Positions 23,633 through 36,800 of a stretch of 60,000 nucleotides of DNA are shown in pieces. Location: assembly GCA_950295325.1 (NCBI GenBank), contig OX485806.1:57719169-57779168 (forward strand), read 5' to 3'. Within the stretch, counting starts at the first letter, position 1, and each line of letters begins with the position of its first letter. The notes below the pieces were generated by a model. That model ran no database searches, was not told the origin of the DNA, and worked only from the letters and a program-made list of their open reading frames with translations. The translations under genes and the position numbers were made by a program. This DNA comes from Polytrichum commune (Eukaryota; Streptophyta; Polytrichopsida; Polytrichales; Polytrichaceae).

Positions 23633-24424
23633 ATGCAATTTATGACTGCCTTAAGTCATAAAATCCCAAAATATGACTGACGAGGCTCCGGATGAGGATG
23701 ACGCGCGCGGTGACTGGGTCTAGTCATTACCGACAAGTCGCTTCGGACATGAGTCATATGAATATATACGGTTGTGGGGGCGTATAAACGGACAGACTCT
23801 ACGATCCCCACAGCAGGTGGGGCATACCTTGACTAGCCTTGGAGTCTGTGCCCTTTTTTGACCTGCCCGGGCAGAAAAAATACCAATCCAACGTGGCATG
23901 TGACTCCATGTAGTCATGTTTTCTGCTGATGTGTAATATGACTTGCATGTGTCATAATTTTGCTGACGTGGTAGACCACGTGGAATGTGACTGCTAGTTT
24001 TTTGACTGCTTGTAGTCATATTTTTTGGGGCGTTAGTCACATTTTCTGCAGGGATGACATTATTATATGACGTCCTGTAGTCACATTCTTAGTAAGATGT
24101 GATGCACAATGTGACATGATGGAGTAATATTCGCGTAGATGGAGAGTCACATTGCGTAATTCTTTGTACGTTGTTGTAACTGTATTGAGTTAGATTCCTA
24201 TTACTTGCAATTCTGAATGTCAGTCACATTTCTGAGCACATTCCAAGCAATGACGACACATTCAAGTCATGTGCTACATGACTGAGCCAAGTAAGAAATT
24301 GAGCACACAAATTGAGCAGATAAATATAAATAACTTGAATGATATTATATAGTTCATGTCTCCAAGCATATCCAAATGTGTTCATATTTCCCACATTTTC
24401 CCTAAATGCGTAAACTACCGAATT
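23633..24424 (+). repeat. CACTA left subterminal region with TATGACT/AGTCATA repeats
   Basis: Immediately inside the left end the sequence carries the dyad ATGACTGCCTTAAGTCAT (23,643-23,660) and many single TGACT, AGTCA and GTCACATT words up to 24,300. In the En/Spm family, subterminal repeats are binding sites for the accessory protein. That role is inferred here from position and repetition. Confidence 0.7.
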
Positions 24425-27400
24425 TTAAGTGGCTTGTTGAGGTTCCCACGGGATAGCCTTCAGTGCTTCCAATGGCCACTTGGTGATGGACTTCAGTGCA
24501 TCGCCCAGACGCAACATCGAAGGATCGTTGTCATTGTTGCCTTCGTACAACACAGATTTTGCTCCCGGCTCGATTGAGGACACGCAAACTGATATGTTGT
24601 CTTCGTCAATGAGCCGCCGGTGGATAGAGCCTCCTGCAAGGCTCACGATGATGCCTTGCGCCACTACGTTCGCCTTGGCCTTGTTCTCCTCGTCCAAGTT
24701 AAACAATTTGACATTGGACCCCGTGGCCAACGGCAAGGGTGCGTCCTCCACCAACGCATTAGCCGTCTCCGACAATACGGGAGTGACCTCCGCTGTCTGC
24801 GTCTGCAACAGAAAACGTAATTGTCAACAAACAAAGAATCCACGTGGAGGTACAACTGCTTCAATACTCAATATATGACCTCACGGTAGGCTATGATTGC
24901 ATAATATGACAGGACATACTCATATAACGCACCCTTGTCATCATATATGACAACAATGAGTAATATAATTGCGACCTATGACTGACCATAGTCATATGAC
25001 TGGACATAGTCATAAGACTGGACAGAGTCATGTTGTATGACTACAATAAGTAACATATTCGCCTAGGGTCCTTATATTACTTCATGGAATGACATACCTA
25101 TGCGGACATATGTTATCAACATTTTTTCTCTCTGCGATTGGAGTGAGAACCAAATAGAAACAAAAAATATCTAAGAGCAGCTTACCTGTGTCGATGAACC
25201 TACCAGATTCGCAGGTACCGATGCTAGATGGACCTCCTTGGTCAAATACGCCAAACAATATTCAATGCCGGATTGTTTGCGGGCCAATGCTTTGAATGGC
25301 CCGCAGATTCTGCGGAGGAAGTCATCGTTGGGGTTTAGGGGATCCCATTGCGGAAATTTTAGGACATTTGAGGGGGGGGGGAACGCACCGTCGCCGTTGC
25401 ATCCCAATCGAATTGGAGACATCGTGTTGCGCCGTGAGTGGGGTCCGGAATCATACTAAATAGATTGCGGAGGTCTCTTATTGGGTTTTGGAGGGGGTAG
25501 GACCTCCCCCACAAAATTAACCACTGAGTTGTCGTTCCCGCTGCAAGAAACGCAGCTACAACCTCTAGTACGGTCTGCTCTACGGGGGACCATATCCCGA
25601 CATCAAAATTAAAGCACAACATCGACAAGAACTTGTCGCAGTCGGTTCTTTTTTAAATTTTTACATTCAGGTCCTTAGTGTGGTGGATCACTAGATCCGG
25701 GCCCCATTCTTTCATATTGTGCAGAGGTCTGATATCGCAAAAATGTCCTTTGACATTCAACATTATAATCTTTCTACGCTCGGAGTCCGACACTCTTACC
25801 GAGGGGACCTTCGCGGCTAACGGTTGGAGCTTCGGGGCATTGGCAACCTTCTTCTTCTTCTTTTGTGGACTGCTTCCTTTATGTGCCCGTTTGCCCGCCC
25901 TCTTCGGTGCAGGCTCCTCGTCCTCCCCCAATTCCACGGGTTGTTCCTGACTCGCTTTAGACGTCATAACCTGGAGCGTCACGACCTAGTAATACAAACA
26001 CAAAAGATTATGACTCGGCCTTATCATACATGACTATTTGTGATAACCTCATGTCATGCTATATGACTGCCTAGAGTCGTATTATATGACTGCATACAGT
26101 CATATTATGTGACATAGTCATATGACTGTCCAATGTTGAGGCCAAATCTAAAACATGAAACTTGCGAGTAAGTATAACTACCGGACAAGTATGATGAGCA
26201 TATGGCAGGAAGGCCAACCTCTTTCTGTCGAGCCAATGTACGTCGGGTAGGCCATGCATTCCGGTCCGCCAATAGCTTCTCTGCTTCGCCCTTCCTCTTC
26301 TTGGCAATGGGTTTCTCCTTTAGAATGACGGGTTGGCTGCCCGTATCTGCTAGGGTGTTAGGCATGGGCTCCGATGCAGCAGTCGACCCAGTATGCCCGG
26401 ATTCCGTCGACTTCCCAATTGCCTCCATGTCCTAATGATCCACATGAGGCGTGTATTAGTAAATGATCTTTCTACATGACATACAACATTGCTGTAGCAA
26501 AGGTGTTCCAGGCATGTACTTGAAGCGAATACCTGAGGCGATGCAGACGCAACCTTGTCGACGGTTACTTGGATCACGTCGACTCCCGCTTCCGCCGTGG
26601 CTGGCGGTTCCAAAGGCCCCGCCGTTCGCTTTTGCACCTCCTACAGCAACTGCTTCACCATAGCTTTCACATCCTCCAACTCCCCCTTCATGCTATCCTG
26701 GAAGTCTTGCAGCTCGCTCCTCGTAACTGTGAGGCCTCCATGTCCCGCTCTTGCAGTTGGGAGTGGCCCTCTGGACGACGACGACCGGCCCCGTCCTGAT
26801 TTCCCGAGTGTCGCAAGCTTGGTTTCCACCTCCAGCTGCGTTGGGGGCCGCTCTAAATATGCGACCTGTGAAAGGAGCAACTGTGGATCCATGAAAAATG
26901 CGTAAACATACCAAAACCGTCCAATATATGACTGAAGTTTAGTGTATTCATATGACTCAGAATATAACTACGTGAAGTCATATGACGGTAACATATGACT
27001 ATCTGAAGTCATATGACTCAGGATATGACTATGTCAAGTCATATGACTCAGGATATGACTATGTCAAGTCATATAAATCATTATATGACTGTAGGTTGTC
27101 ACATATTCATTCACGAATGTCTTGCACAGAAAATTACTTACAAGTCTAGAGCGCACCTCCCCCTCAAACCTTCCGGAATAGGACAAGGTCTGCACGGTCT
27201 GGCGTGCGGCTTTCATGCGCGTGGCCTCTGCGATTTTATTTGACCAGGCAATTAACCGCTTGAAGTTGTCCACATGCGCCTTCTTCACGTACGGTGGTAG
27301 CGAACCACCGCTCTCTATTAGTTTTTTTTATGTTGGACCTGCGAGTCCGCATCTGCTGGCGCAAAATTTGGAAAAATACCGCTTCAGGCACGTCTCCGAG

Positions 27401-29064
27401 TCCACCATGGTACTCAAATTGAGCGGCCATCTTGTCTTTAATCGCCAACAACAACGGCCATGGGTGTGCCTTGAAGTTGTCGATGCTCTAGTCGAGGTCG
27501 CGAGAGTACCCGCGTAGTCGCGTCAGCCAATCAGGCCTATGGCGCCCTGTCGGAAACCCGGCCTCGTCGATATTGACCCATGAACGCTGACCGCCAGTGG
27601 AAATGTGCAGCTTGTCACTCTTTTTCAACGACCGCCGCAGGTTCTTCAACTTTGATTGTCTATGCCGCGCGCCTTCGTCACTGCCTCCAACCTCTGCTGT
27701 CTGGCCAAGGCAATGCACCTTCTCGCGAAGTTGTGTCCTTTTTGAGCCATACGCCGCAATATACTTACTTCGTGGAGCTCCAGCTCATCGAGCAGCTTGT
27801 TGCAGTGCCCTGCACCATCTTTGGACTCCTCGCATTCTGCCGATGCGTCATCGGCGTCCATCTCGCAGGCGAGGAGAGTATCTTGCATGGCTTGCGGCAA
27901 AAAAATATCCTCGTCGGCGACCTTACTCTTCTTGCGGCTAGATTGCAGCGGCCAAGACTTGGGCTCGCTTGCATTTCCCTGCACACCCACACAAGGTGAT
28001 TGACTACATCATGTCACAATGTGAGCCTGCACTAAGTTGCTGATATGACTGCATGTTATGACTGTTTAGAGTCATATGAATGCCAACAACATATGATATA
28101 ACTACAACAAGTTAGATTCAAGTATACAAGTTAGATGGATACCTTCCGGCTCTTCAGTTTCTCCCGCTCGTCTTCGGACGTCTCCTCTTCGTCATGTTCA
28201 TCCTCGTCATCTTCTGTGTCCGTCTCAACGATTTTTTTTTGTTCTTCGCTCGGGTGGTCACACCCCAGCCACGACCCTCCTCTGGTAATGGGCCGGGGTC
28301 TCCCAGCGGCGCTGTGCGGCTGCTCTCAAAAACATGCGCAAATTCATTGCCCGTCATTTCCAATACCGGCATTGATATTGCCGGAAAACTAGCAATGGAG
28401 CGAAATACTTGCACTTGCAAGCCATCAGGAAGATTAACGATTTTTCTTATCAAATTTCCTACATCACTGTCTATTTCCCTAGAAATGGAGGAAGTCGAGG
28501 AAACCTGACTGCTGAGTACAAACTTTAGTTAATTCATGGACGTTACAAATCAAAAAAAATTGTTAGTGTGAGAATGACAATGCTATGACTACGACTAGTC
28601 ACAATGTAGGCACATTATTATGACTCCAAGGAGTCATAATCATTGGGATGCAACTGCAGTGAGTCATAAACATTAGAATATCATTGGAGTTTGTCATAAT
28701 ATTGGGGATTTGACTGGAGTGAGTCATAATCATTGGGATGTGACTGGACTGAATCATAATGACGTGAAACTATGACTGCATGCAGTCACAATGTTCGCTA
28801 TGTGACTCTAATGAGTCACAATGACTCAAAGGTGTCATATAAGCTCAAATATTTATAAACATAGTTGGTTGTTCACTTGCCATCCTAGATGTAGGAGGTC
28901 CGTTGCAAAGGATTAGAGTTTAGGGATACGTACCCAGGGTCTGATGGCCTCTTGAAATTCGATACACCCATCGGAGCCAGACCTAGTTCCATTAGCTTCC
29001 GGTTGTTGTTCTCGATGTTCTTTGAACGCAAGCGCTCGTACTCCGGAATCGCTCCCGCATCCAT
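24425..29064 (-). pseudogene. Ptta/En-Spm-type accessory protein gene of the CACTA element
   Basis: Starts with ATG at 29,062-29,064. Exon 1 (29,064-28,934) reads YERLRSKNIENNNRKL then LGLAPMG, a start typical of plant CACTA second proteins. Later exons (about 28,505-28,140, 27,980-27,142, 26,880-26,533, 26,431-26,182, 25,987-25,186, 24,808-24,425) include an acidic stretch, a helical block HPWPLLLAIKDKMAAQ with FFQILRQQMRTRR and SNKIAEATRMKAAR like plant transposase Ptta/En/Spm domains. They also include a coiled-coil stretch, a lysine-rich nuclear-localisation-like stretch (PQKKKKKVANA) and a C-terminal LGDALKSITKWPL block. Expected role: DNA binding at subterminal repeats. In-frame TAG codons near 27,488 and 26,641, a TAA near 25,650, and frame breaks near 28,236, 27,660, 27,328 and 25,376 disable it as written. 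Confidence 0.75.
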
Positions 29065-31442
29065 TGTTCTACACGCTTCAAGTTGTCGGAGAATGTGACC
29101 AGATTGAGCCCAGTTTTCTCCTGCAGTATGTTACAATTACAGGTGAGACCAGCTCTCTTCTATGTACATTACAATGGTCAATCACTGTGGAAAGTTTGGA
29201 TGACATTAACACTGTTGTGGGCCACTAGGAGTGACTAACAAGTTGTGGATCTTCATATTTTTGAAAGTAAGAACCACTCCTATTGCTACGGGTAGTTGTT
29301 CCATTGCAAGAATTGATAGGATCACTCGGCTAGTGAGTGCACTGATTCTCCATACTTACCAATATGGCACAGACTTCCCAATATGCTACAGACTTACCTT
29401 GGTTGCTTAGAGTCAAGGAAAGGAAGAAAGGCATAACGCACTGGCTTCTCCGTTAAGTCTTATTCATATTTGCAACTCCAAGCACCTCTAAGGAAAATTG
29501 AGGAGCTAGCCCCTAAACCTTCGCGGTCCCTCAAGCTGAAGCTAATCAGAACTACTTCGAAATTCTGTTGGAAATAATTCATCATAGGCACAAGTTTTAT
29601 GGAGTAAACCCACTGCTGAATTTCAATGTAAAACATGTACATCCTTTGTAATCTTGGTATGAAAAGGTATTTTAACTCCACAGCAATCTAGTGACCAAGA
29701 GGAAAAAGTGGTGTGCAGGAAGAATTCTATTGAACCAGTTAGTCCTCAAACTCAATTGGTTCATCTGTACCAATCGGTTTGTTCTGCCTGATCATTTGCT
29801 CCACACTTGATTCCGCTACTTACAGATGAAGCAATTAAGTTTGAGCAATAACCGGTCGAGGTTCAAGACATCAGGAAAATTACCAATGGTTTTACAGGAG
29901 TGTAAGGAATCACTGTGTCCGGGAAGAGTTGTGGGCACGATTGGTCAAGTTTCTAGTGTTCCAGAGTATGACCGGATACAGGTTGACATCTTTCCTTTAA
30001 ATTTAAGCCTTGCGACCATACTCCTGATCATTTGCTTCACACATGATTCCGCTACTTACAGATGAAGCAGTTAAGTTTGAGCAATAACCGATTGAAGTTC
30101 AAGACATAAGGAAAATTACCGCTCGTTTTAGAGGAGTCTTGGGGATGCACCTCAATTCGGTTATTTGGTCATGTTAGATGAGTCTCGGGGATGCACCTCA
30201 ATACAGATGAAGCAGTTAAGTTTGAGAAGCAACTACTTTGAGTTTGTACTAGTTCATCTAATAATGTGTTCAATGCTTCCATCTGCCAACTGAAGGCTGA
30301 ATCTTATCTACATTGGAACAAACAACGCTCTCTCTCTCTCTCTCTCTCAACACGGGGAAACTTACCAGGTCCAGACATAGTCATATTGTTCACAGATTGA
30401 GAGCTCTTTCAAGATTCTATGGGTGGTGGTGCATGGCCACTCTTAGTTGGTGGAGTGATTTGTCTGGTTAACTCCATTAACGAACGAGACCTCAGCCTGC
30501 TAACTAGTTGAAGGTTGAAAGCCATACCCACCTGGAAGAAGATTGCCAACACGAAGAAGATCGCCCACCAAAGAGTCTTCGAAGAAGAGAGTCGGAGCAG
30601 CTTCGAAGTTGTCGAGACAGGGAGTGTCGAAACCTTAAGGTGGGTGGATGAACTTGGATGAACTCTGTGATGGTGGCGTTCCAGCAGTGAACGGGGAGAT
30701 TTTTGGGCATAACCGGTTGAGATCCTAGTGTTTGCAAGTCCAACCGATTACATGTTCACATCCTCCGGTTTTCTTATATCAAATTGGGGTATATTCTATA
30801 AATGACGCCAAAATGATCAGTAATTTTTTCTGCAGTCTTGAACTGCAACTGATTATTTTGCAAACTCAACCGGTTCATCTGTAAGTCACTGCTAGCTGGT
30901 TCTTCCCGATCACTGCTTCGGGTTGGGAAATCTAAACATACCAATCTCCGGGGAGATTTTAGGCATAATCAATCGACATCTTGTTGTTTCTAATATAAAC
31001 CGGTTACACGTTGACATTTTTTGGTTTTTCAATATTAAATTGAGTAGTATTCTATAAAGTCCCCTACATTGATTGGTAGTTTTCTTGAATTAGGTTAAAA
31101 TTTTAAAATCAGGTTAACAAATTAAAATTAAAGGATTGGTTTATAAATAGTTCATAGAAATTGAGTTTTTCACCCAAAAAATTACTATTTTAGATATTTA
31201 ATACTTAGTACTATAAAAATTAAGTAAGAATAAAAACTTTAATTTGAAAATTTAAATGATGCGTAATCGGGAACTTTTGATGCCCTAATTTGGTTCACTA
31301 GACATCACGTGTTATGTGGACTTGTACGCACTCCAATACAAAAGGTGTTAATCCTTTCCACTAGATCCACTGGGGCCTCCGTTTAGTGATATGATTGTTC
31401 ACAGTCACATGACTGCCACAGGTTATATGACTCCCTTTTCAT
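29065..31442. other. CACTA intergenic region between divergent genes
   Basis: About 2.4 kb between the start of the accessory gene and the SET gene, presumably containing both promoters. It holds a direct repeat (29,823 and 30,059, period about 237 bp, starting ACAGATGAAGCA(A/G)TTAAGTTTGAGC), a TC dinucleotide run at 30,328-30,348, and repeated AACCGGTT/AACCGATT words between about 29,700 and 31,030. No coding frame with recognisable content was seen; the longest frames are about 80 codons. Confidence 0.5.
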
Positions 31443-33180
31443 ATGTATCCACCTAGACATGTGACTGCGTGCACGTTAGCACTCTCTGCTTGTAAGGTAT
31501 TTCCATATCACAATTTGACCCGCCGCGCACTCCACAAGATGGCAGAAGGGGAGTTGGAATGCCTAAAGCATCTACAATTATGGCAAGAAGAAGAGGTCCA
31601 AGCAGACGCCATGCAGTTATCGAAGTACCCATACCCTTGCATGGAGTGTGCAGGAGGGAAAATCCTCGATCCAGCCACAATTCGAAAGCATCTTCGCAGC
31701 AAAAAAAAGGACCTTGTGTTTACAACCTCTATCTTGGTAAGTCACTCCAACAAATGACTATTGAATGAGCGTAAGCGGGTGGTCATGCGTTGGGCAAGTT
31801 TTCATATTTGTGTACATGAATTTTGTAGGCAGAGAATGGGAAGTAAGGGTGTCCAATTTCATGGGTTGGGGTCTATTTGCACTCCAAACTGCCAAAGAGG
31901 GAGAGGAATTGCTTCCCTTCATAGGACCACAATACACCTTGGCAGAATACAGAGCTTTGAGGAAGGCACGACCTCGAGTGAAGTCATATGCGATGCAAGT
32001 TGAGCCGGACTTGTACATCGATGGACATGTAATGAAGGGGAATGTCGCTGGCTTCATAAATAGTTCCATAGGGCGCAAAGAGATAGGAAATGTAGAGTGG
32101 GAATTTTGCATGTTGCCAAAACCTTGGAACAAACAGGAATGGGGGTATGTCGCGCACCTCTCCATGAGGAGTGCCCAAAACACCATGGGCACAAGGGGGA
32201 CCCCAGAGTGACACCCGGGACTTGTGGCGCCGTTGGTGAGAGGGCCCAAGTTGACAACGCCTCTCACCCACGGAGACTAGGAGGCATGAGGGTAAGGCCA
32301 TGAGCTTTGCGTAGCTCATGGCGTGGTGATTCTAGAATGCTCATGATCACCTCAAGCGGAGGTGTGAGCTAGGAGTTATGGCCATTTGAGTGGGGCGCTG
32401 TCCCGGGACAGCGCCCTGGTACAGCAGTGCCTGGGAGTGATTCCTGGGACTGCCAAGGTTCAAACAGGCATAACTTCCTCAAGACTTGCCCGAATGGGGC
32501 AAAAGAGGAGTCCATCGGCATCTACGTGAAGCGTAGATGAAGATGAAGTGGTTGGTTGTTATGATCAGACATCATACAAGGAAGTTATGATGGTCTGAAG
32601 CTGTTGGGGGGGTTCTAGGCCCAGCAACTAAAGGAAAATGTCTACTTGGCCCCAACTCTTGGTAGAGAGACAAGAGGTTGGTTGACGGTGGGGTAGGGGC
32701 CCCGCGTAAAGTCCTAGAGGCTTATATGGGTGAGGTGGTGTGGCCTCACCCACCCGAGGCCAAACGGCACGGCCTACATGGGCTTTGGTCCATGGTGAGG
32801 CCATAGTTGCCTAGTATGGTTCGGGTTGTTGTAGTGTTGCTCCGGCAACGCGATGATCAACATAGGATTGGACTTCCATGGATGGAAGTCCACATCTAAG
32901 GAATGGGTTACCGATGAAGGGGTGAGTCCCGAAAGCAAAGTAGGAGGGTTGGTTCCCTCCTATGAACTATTGGTCCGGGGTAAGAGGAGCTATCCATTAG
33001 CATGGCGGAATGCGAAGGGTTAGCGCTTGTAACCTTTGCTAGAAACGAAAATTGGCAAGATTGTTGAGGGGGCTAGCAAGGGTTGCGACAGGGTATGTAA
33101 TTACCATAGCCATGAAGGACATTTTGGTCGGAGAAGAACTGTATGCACATTACTCTTTGAACCCGCATACCGCATTGTAG
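31443..33180 (+). pseudogene. SET-domain protein gene inside the CACTA element
   Basis: Likely start ATG 31,539. Exon 1 (to 31,736) encodes a CxxC-x13-H motif (YPCMECAGGKILDPATIRKH), resembling the cysteine/histidine motif near the N-terminus of CACTA transposases. A GTAAG donor at 31,737 and a TTGTAG acceptor ending at 31,828 lead to exon 2 (31,829-32,147, resuming at 33,096, TAG at 33,178-33,180). Exon 2 reads as a short SET domain: GWGLFAL, EGEELLPFIGPQYT, GNVAGFINSS, NVEWEF, then ITIAMKDILVGEELYAHYSL. SET domains transfer methyl groups to lysines, usually on histones. The classical NHS of the pseudoknot is NSS here. Predicted length is about 200 residues. A solo LTR splits it, and exon 1 joins exon 2 in phase only if the A8 run near 31,701-31,708 has one more base. 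Activity is unknown. Confidence 0.7.
32148..33090 (+). mobile_element. Solo LTR, TGTCGC family (copy 3) in the SET gene
   Basis: A 943-bp unit, TGTCGCGCACC to GGGTTGCGACA, flanked by perfect GGGTA duplications (32,143-32,147 and 33,091-33,095). Removing it restores KQEWGY + VITIAMKD in the SET domain. The 24-bp palindrome is intact at 32,393-32,416. A ~30-bp gap relative to copies 1 and 4 lies after GAGGGCCCAAG. It inserted after the CACTA acquired its present structure. Confidence 0.93.
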
Positions 33181-33851
33181 GCTGACATCCAGTAATCCAT
33201 CCATGGAATGACTACAGGTAGTCATGTATTCGTTAACATGACTAGACCAAGTCATGTTTTGTATTGACAAAATTTTGTATCAAAAGTCCCGACCACGGTA
33301 TACATGTATACGAGGAACATGACAATTTTTCCACATACATTGTTTGTATTTATGTGTTGCATGAGAGTTCATGTTCCTGACACATTGTAGTTGCAAAAAC
33401 TTGTGGACACCCCCCCACGCATGTGACACGTCCCTGTTATATTTGGCGTTTTATGACAATTCCTTGTTAGATAGAGCGGACATTTTATGACACAACCCTG
33501 TAACACAGATGTCACAAAGTTATGACTGCTCCTTGTCGTTTTCATCAGTTCATAACATGTCCATGTTATATATACAATCCGTGTTTTATGAATGACATTG
33601 TTATAGGTCCTTGTCGTATGTTTCAGCCAAAACACAGATATATAACATGTGTACAAATTTACGACTCTCTATAGGACGAGTGCAACCCGATTGACTTGTT
33701 CTCCCATGCACCGAGGAGTGTTCAAGCACGCCAGACAAGCCATAAGCCCATCCCAAACGATGGACAAGATGGAGAAATTGAGGTTCTACGTATGGTAGCG
33801 TAATGTTTCGGCAAGTACAATAGCCTCAATGTTGACGGACTCGGGGATGCA

Positions 33852-36800
33852 ATGGTTGAAGGCCATGAAGGGGAGGATGGTTTCCCAACGCCCGACACTG
33901 AAGATAGCGACGAGGAAAAAGAAGAAATGAATGACCTTATGGAAACAAGAGGGAGCACCATGAACAACAAGGACCTAGTGGGGTAAACCATGAGAGTCTG
34001 TTACGCGAAGCTGGAACTCCTCTTTATGAGGGAAGCCCCTCAAAGGGAAGTCTCACATCGACACTCTTGATACTATTGTGTTGCACCACCTTCACCGTAC
34101 CAAACAACTTTGTGGATGAGTTGTTGAAGTTGTTGAAGGAGACAATTTTACCCAAGGACAACACACTACCGAAATCATTTAACGAGGCGAAAGGTTTGTT
34201 GATGAAGTTGGGGTTGTCCTACAACTCAATACATGCATGTAGAGATGGATGTTATTTGTTTCGAAAAGAATTGGAGGATGCAACGGAGTGCCCAACATGC
34301 CACAAATCACGGTTTGTAGAGAACTCCAAAACAATTCCAGTCAAAGTTTTGAGATATTTTCTTTTGATTCCTCATTTGCGAAGGATGTACAGCTGCACAC
34401 GGATCGCGGAGCTAATGAAGTGGCATGTAGGTGGGAAAAATAAGGACAAGGTGATGAGGTCCGTGGTGGACTCGAAGGCTTGGGACCACGTAAATAATAG
34501 GTGGTTGTGGTTTGCGGAAGATGAACGGAACGTTAGGCTTGGCCTTGCACTGGATGGCGTAAATCCATTTAGGAACCAAAGTCTCAGCCACTCTACTTGG
34601 CACGTGGTCATGCTGGACTACAATCTCCCCCCTTGGTTAGTGACCAAATTTTTTTTCATGATGCTTGCGCTAATCATACCAGGAAAAGAGAGTGTGAGGG
34701 ACAGGAACGTGGATGTTTACCTGGCACCGTTGATTGAGGCGCTCCAAGAGCTTTGGAAAGGGATCGACTGTCTGGATGGATTGCAAGGAAATTCCAAAGA
34801 GAAAACATTTAAGCTACATGGCATGCTTTTGTGGACGGTGAATGACTTCCTGGCGTACGGATTGATTTTCGGGCATGTAACAAGGGTTTGCCCCGTGTGT
34901 GGCCCAAACGTGGCAACACGGCATTCCAAAGCGTTGAAAAAGAATGTTTACCTTGGGCATAGACGATAACTGCCAATGATCCACCAATGGAGACGACACA
35001 GGTCCAATTTTGATGGGCAGCCCGAGATGAGACCACCGCCAAGAATGATGAGTGGTCGAGAGCAATTGCGATATGCAAAGGAACGAGAAGAGTGGACGAA
35101 AAAACACTATAGAAACCAAACTGGACAGACGACAGACCCCGTACACGATCACGGAGTGAAGAGGAGGACATGTCTATATGACCTTCCATACTGGAAAGTA
35201 CGTGTATGTTATTATGAGAATTAAGGGAGTGGACGTAGTCACATGATTGCATATAGTAATATTGTTTATGAGTATTATGTGAGTGGATGTAATCATGTAC
35301 AGTCACATGATTGCAGGTAGTGATAGAGTGATTCACTCTGGCAAATTTCTGATTGACTAGAGTCATTGTGCAAGATCTTCTAATTCGACACACATAGGAT
35401 GTTATGCATTGTGAGAAAAACATCGCTGAGAATGTGATGAAAACCATATTTGGAGAGAATGACACACTTGGAGTTCGTCTAGACATGAAGGAGGCGGGTA
35501 TACGCAAGCATCTTTGGCCCGTAGTAGGAACAAAACCCAGTAGCGTGATTCTACCTCGGTCCTTGTACGTTCTGACGAAAGAAGAGCATGAAGTCTTTGT
35601 GGAGCAAGTGCGTGCATTGCGAACCCCCACCCACTATGTGGGACAGTTGAAGAAGCGCGTAAACGTGGATGGGCACATAAAAGGCCTGAAATCCCATGAC
35701 TACCATGTCCTCATGCAGCAAATGTTGGCACTATATGTGCGCTGTTTAATGGAAAAGGAAGTGCGGACATCAATAATAATGTTGAGCCGTGTAGTCAGGA
35801 GGGTGTGTGCTAAGTCCATTGATCTCGCAACAATACAGGAGATAAGGTGTGAAGTGGCCATAGCACTATGCATGTTGGAAAAAGAATTCCCGCCATCATT
35901 TTTTGACATCATGAGCCATTTGGTCCTGCATCTCGTGGAGGAAGTGGAAATTTGTGGACCCATACATACACGTTGGATGTACCCTATAGAGAGGTACCTG
36001 AAGACTCTAAAAGGGTACGTCCGAAACCGTACTCGGCCAGAGGGTTGCATGGCTGAAGGCTACGCCATAGTAGAGGCATTGGGATTTTGTACGGAGTATA
36101 TGCAAGAATGTGCAGTCACCACTCAAAGAGTGTGGGATGACAAAGAAAACCCATCAATGTATGATGAGATCCTTGAAGGTGGCGCGCGGGCGCGTCATCT
36201 CCCACCCGACCTTCGACAATGGATACATGAGTTCGTGGTGAATAATGCGGCACCACTGGAGAAGTGGAGGAGGTGAGTTCATATTTTAGTGGAAGAACCC
36301 TAAATGCACCACATCTCTTAGAACAACAGTCCAGTCCATACGGACTACAACAAAACGCATATTTTATGACCAAAATTTGTGATAGCACTCAGTCATATTT
36401 TGGGATTTATGACTGAGTACAGTCACAAAATGTAGTCGTAAATATGCATTTCGTTGTAGTTATCGCAACACACTACGACTATTGTTGTATGCAATTATGA
36501 CTGCCCTTAGTGATTTCAGCGAGTCACGGGTAATGATATGTTGGGCTGTATCCAAAATGCAGGAAACACGAGGATGACATGTCACAGTGGGAATGTGAGC
36601 GGCACGAATATAGGCGCAAGAAGCGGAAGGCGCGGGTAATGTATCCAACAGAGTTGCGCGACGAGGATTTTCACATTTGGTTTCCAAAAGCAGTGATGCG
36701 CGCCATAGAAGAAAGGACTGAGGTAGAAAAAGACCTTAGGGCCTTGATGTTACCTCCATCAGATGCTGCAAAGTCATATCGATCCATGTATGCATTTGGA

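Larger units (their letters stand above)
24890..36520. repeat. Dispersed ATGACT...AGTCAT dyads in CACTA introns and gaps
   Basis: Clusters of ATGACT-N5/6-AGTCAT dyads and half-sites lie at about 24,890-25,050, 26,030-26,130, 26,930-27,100, 28,030-28,090, 28,580-28,850, 31,390-31,440, 33,200-33,260, 35,225-35,370 and 36,360-36,520. Examples are ATGACTGCATACAGTCAT near 26,088 and ATGACTATGTCAAGTCAT near 27,018. All clusters fall in gaps between exons or genes. Single half-sites also occur in exons, for example near 31,981 and 36,772. The same dyad is present in both subterminal regions. Confidence 0.8.

Noticed and set aside
27646-28003. Plus-strand frames at 27,580-28,003
   Set aside because: Antisense to the accessory-gene exon that has coherent helical and acidic content on the minus strand.
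30328-30348. TC dinucleotide run as a functional GAGA-type element
   Set aside because: Simple repeat of about ten units; no independent evidence of function.
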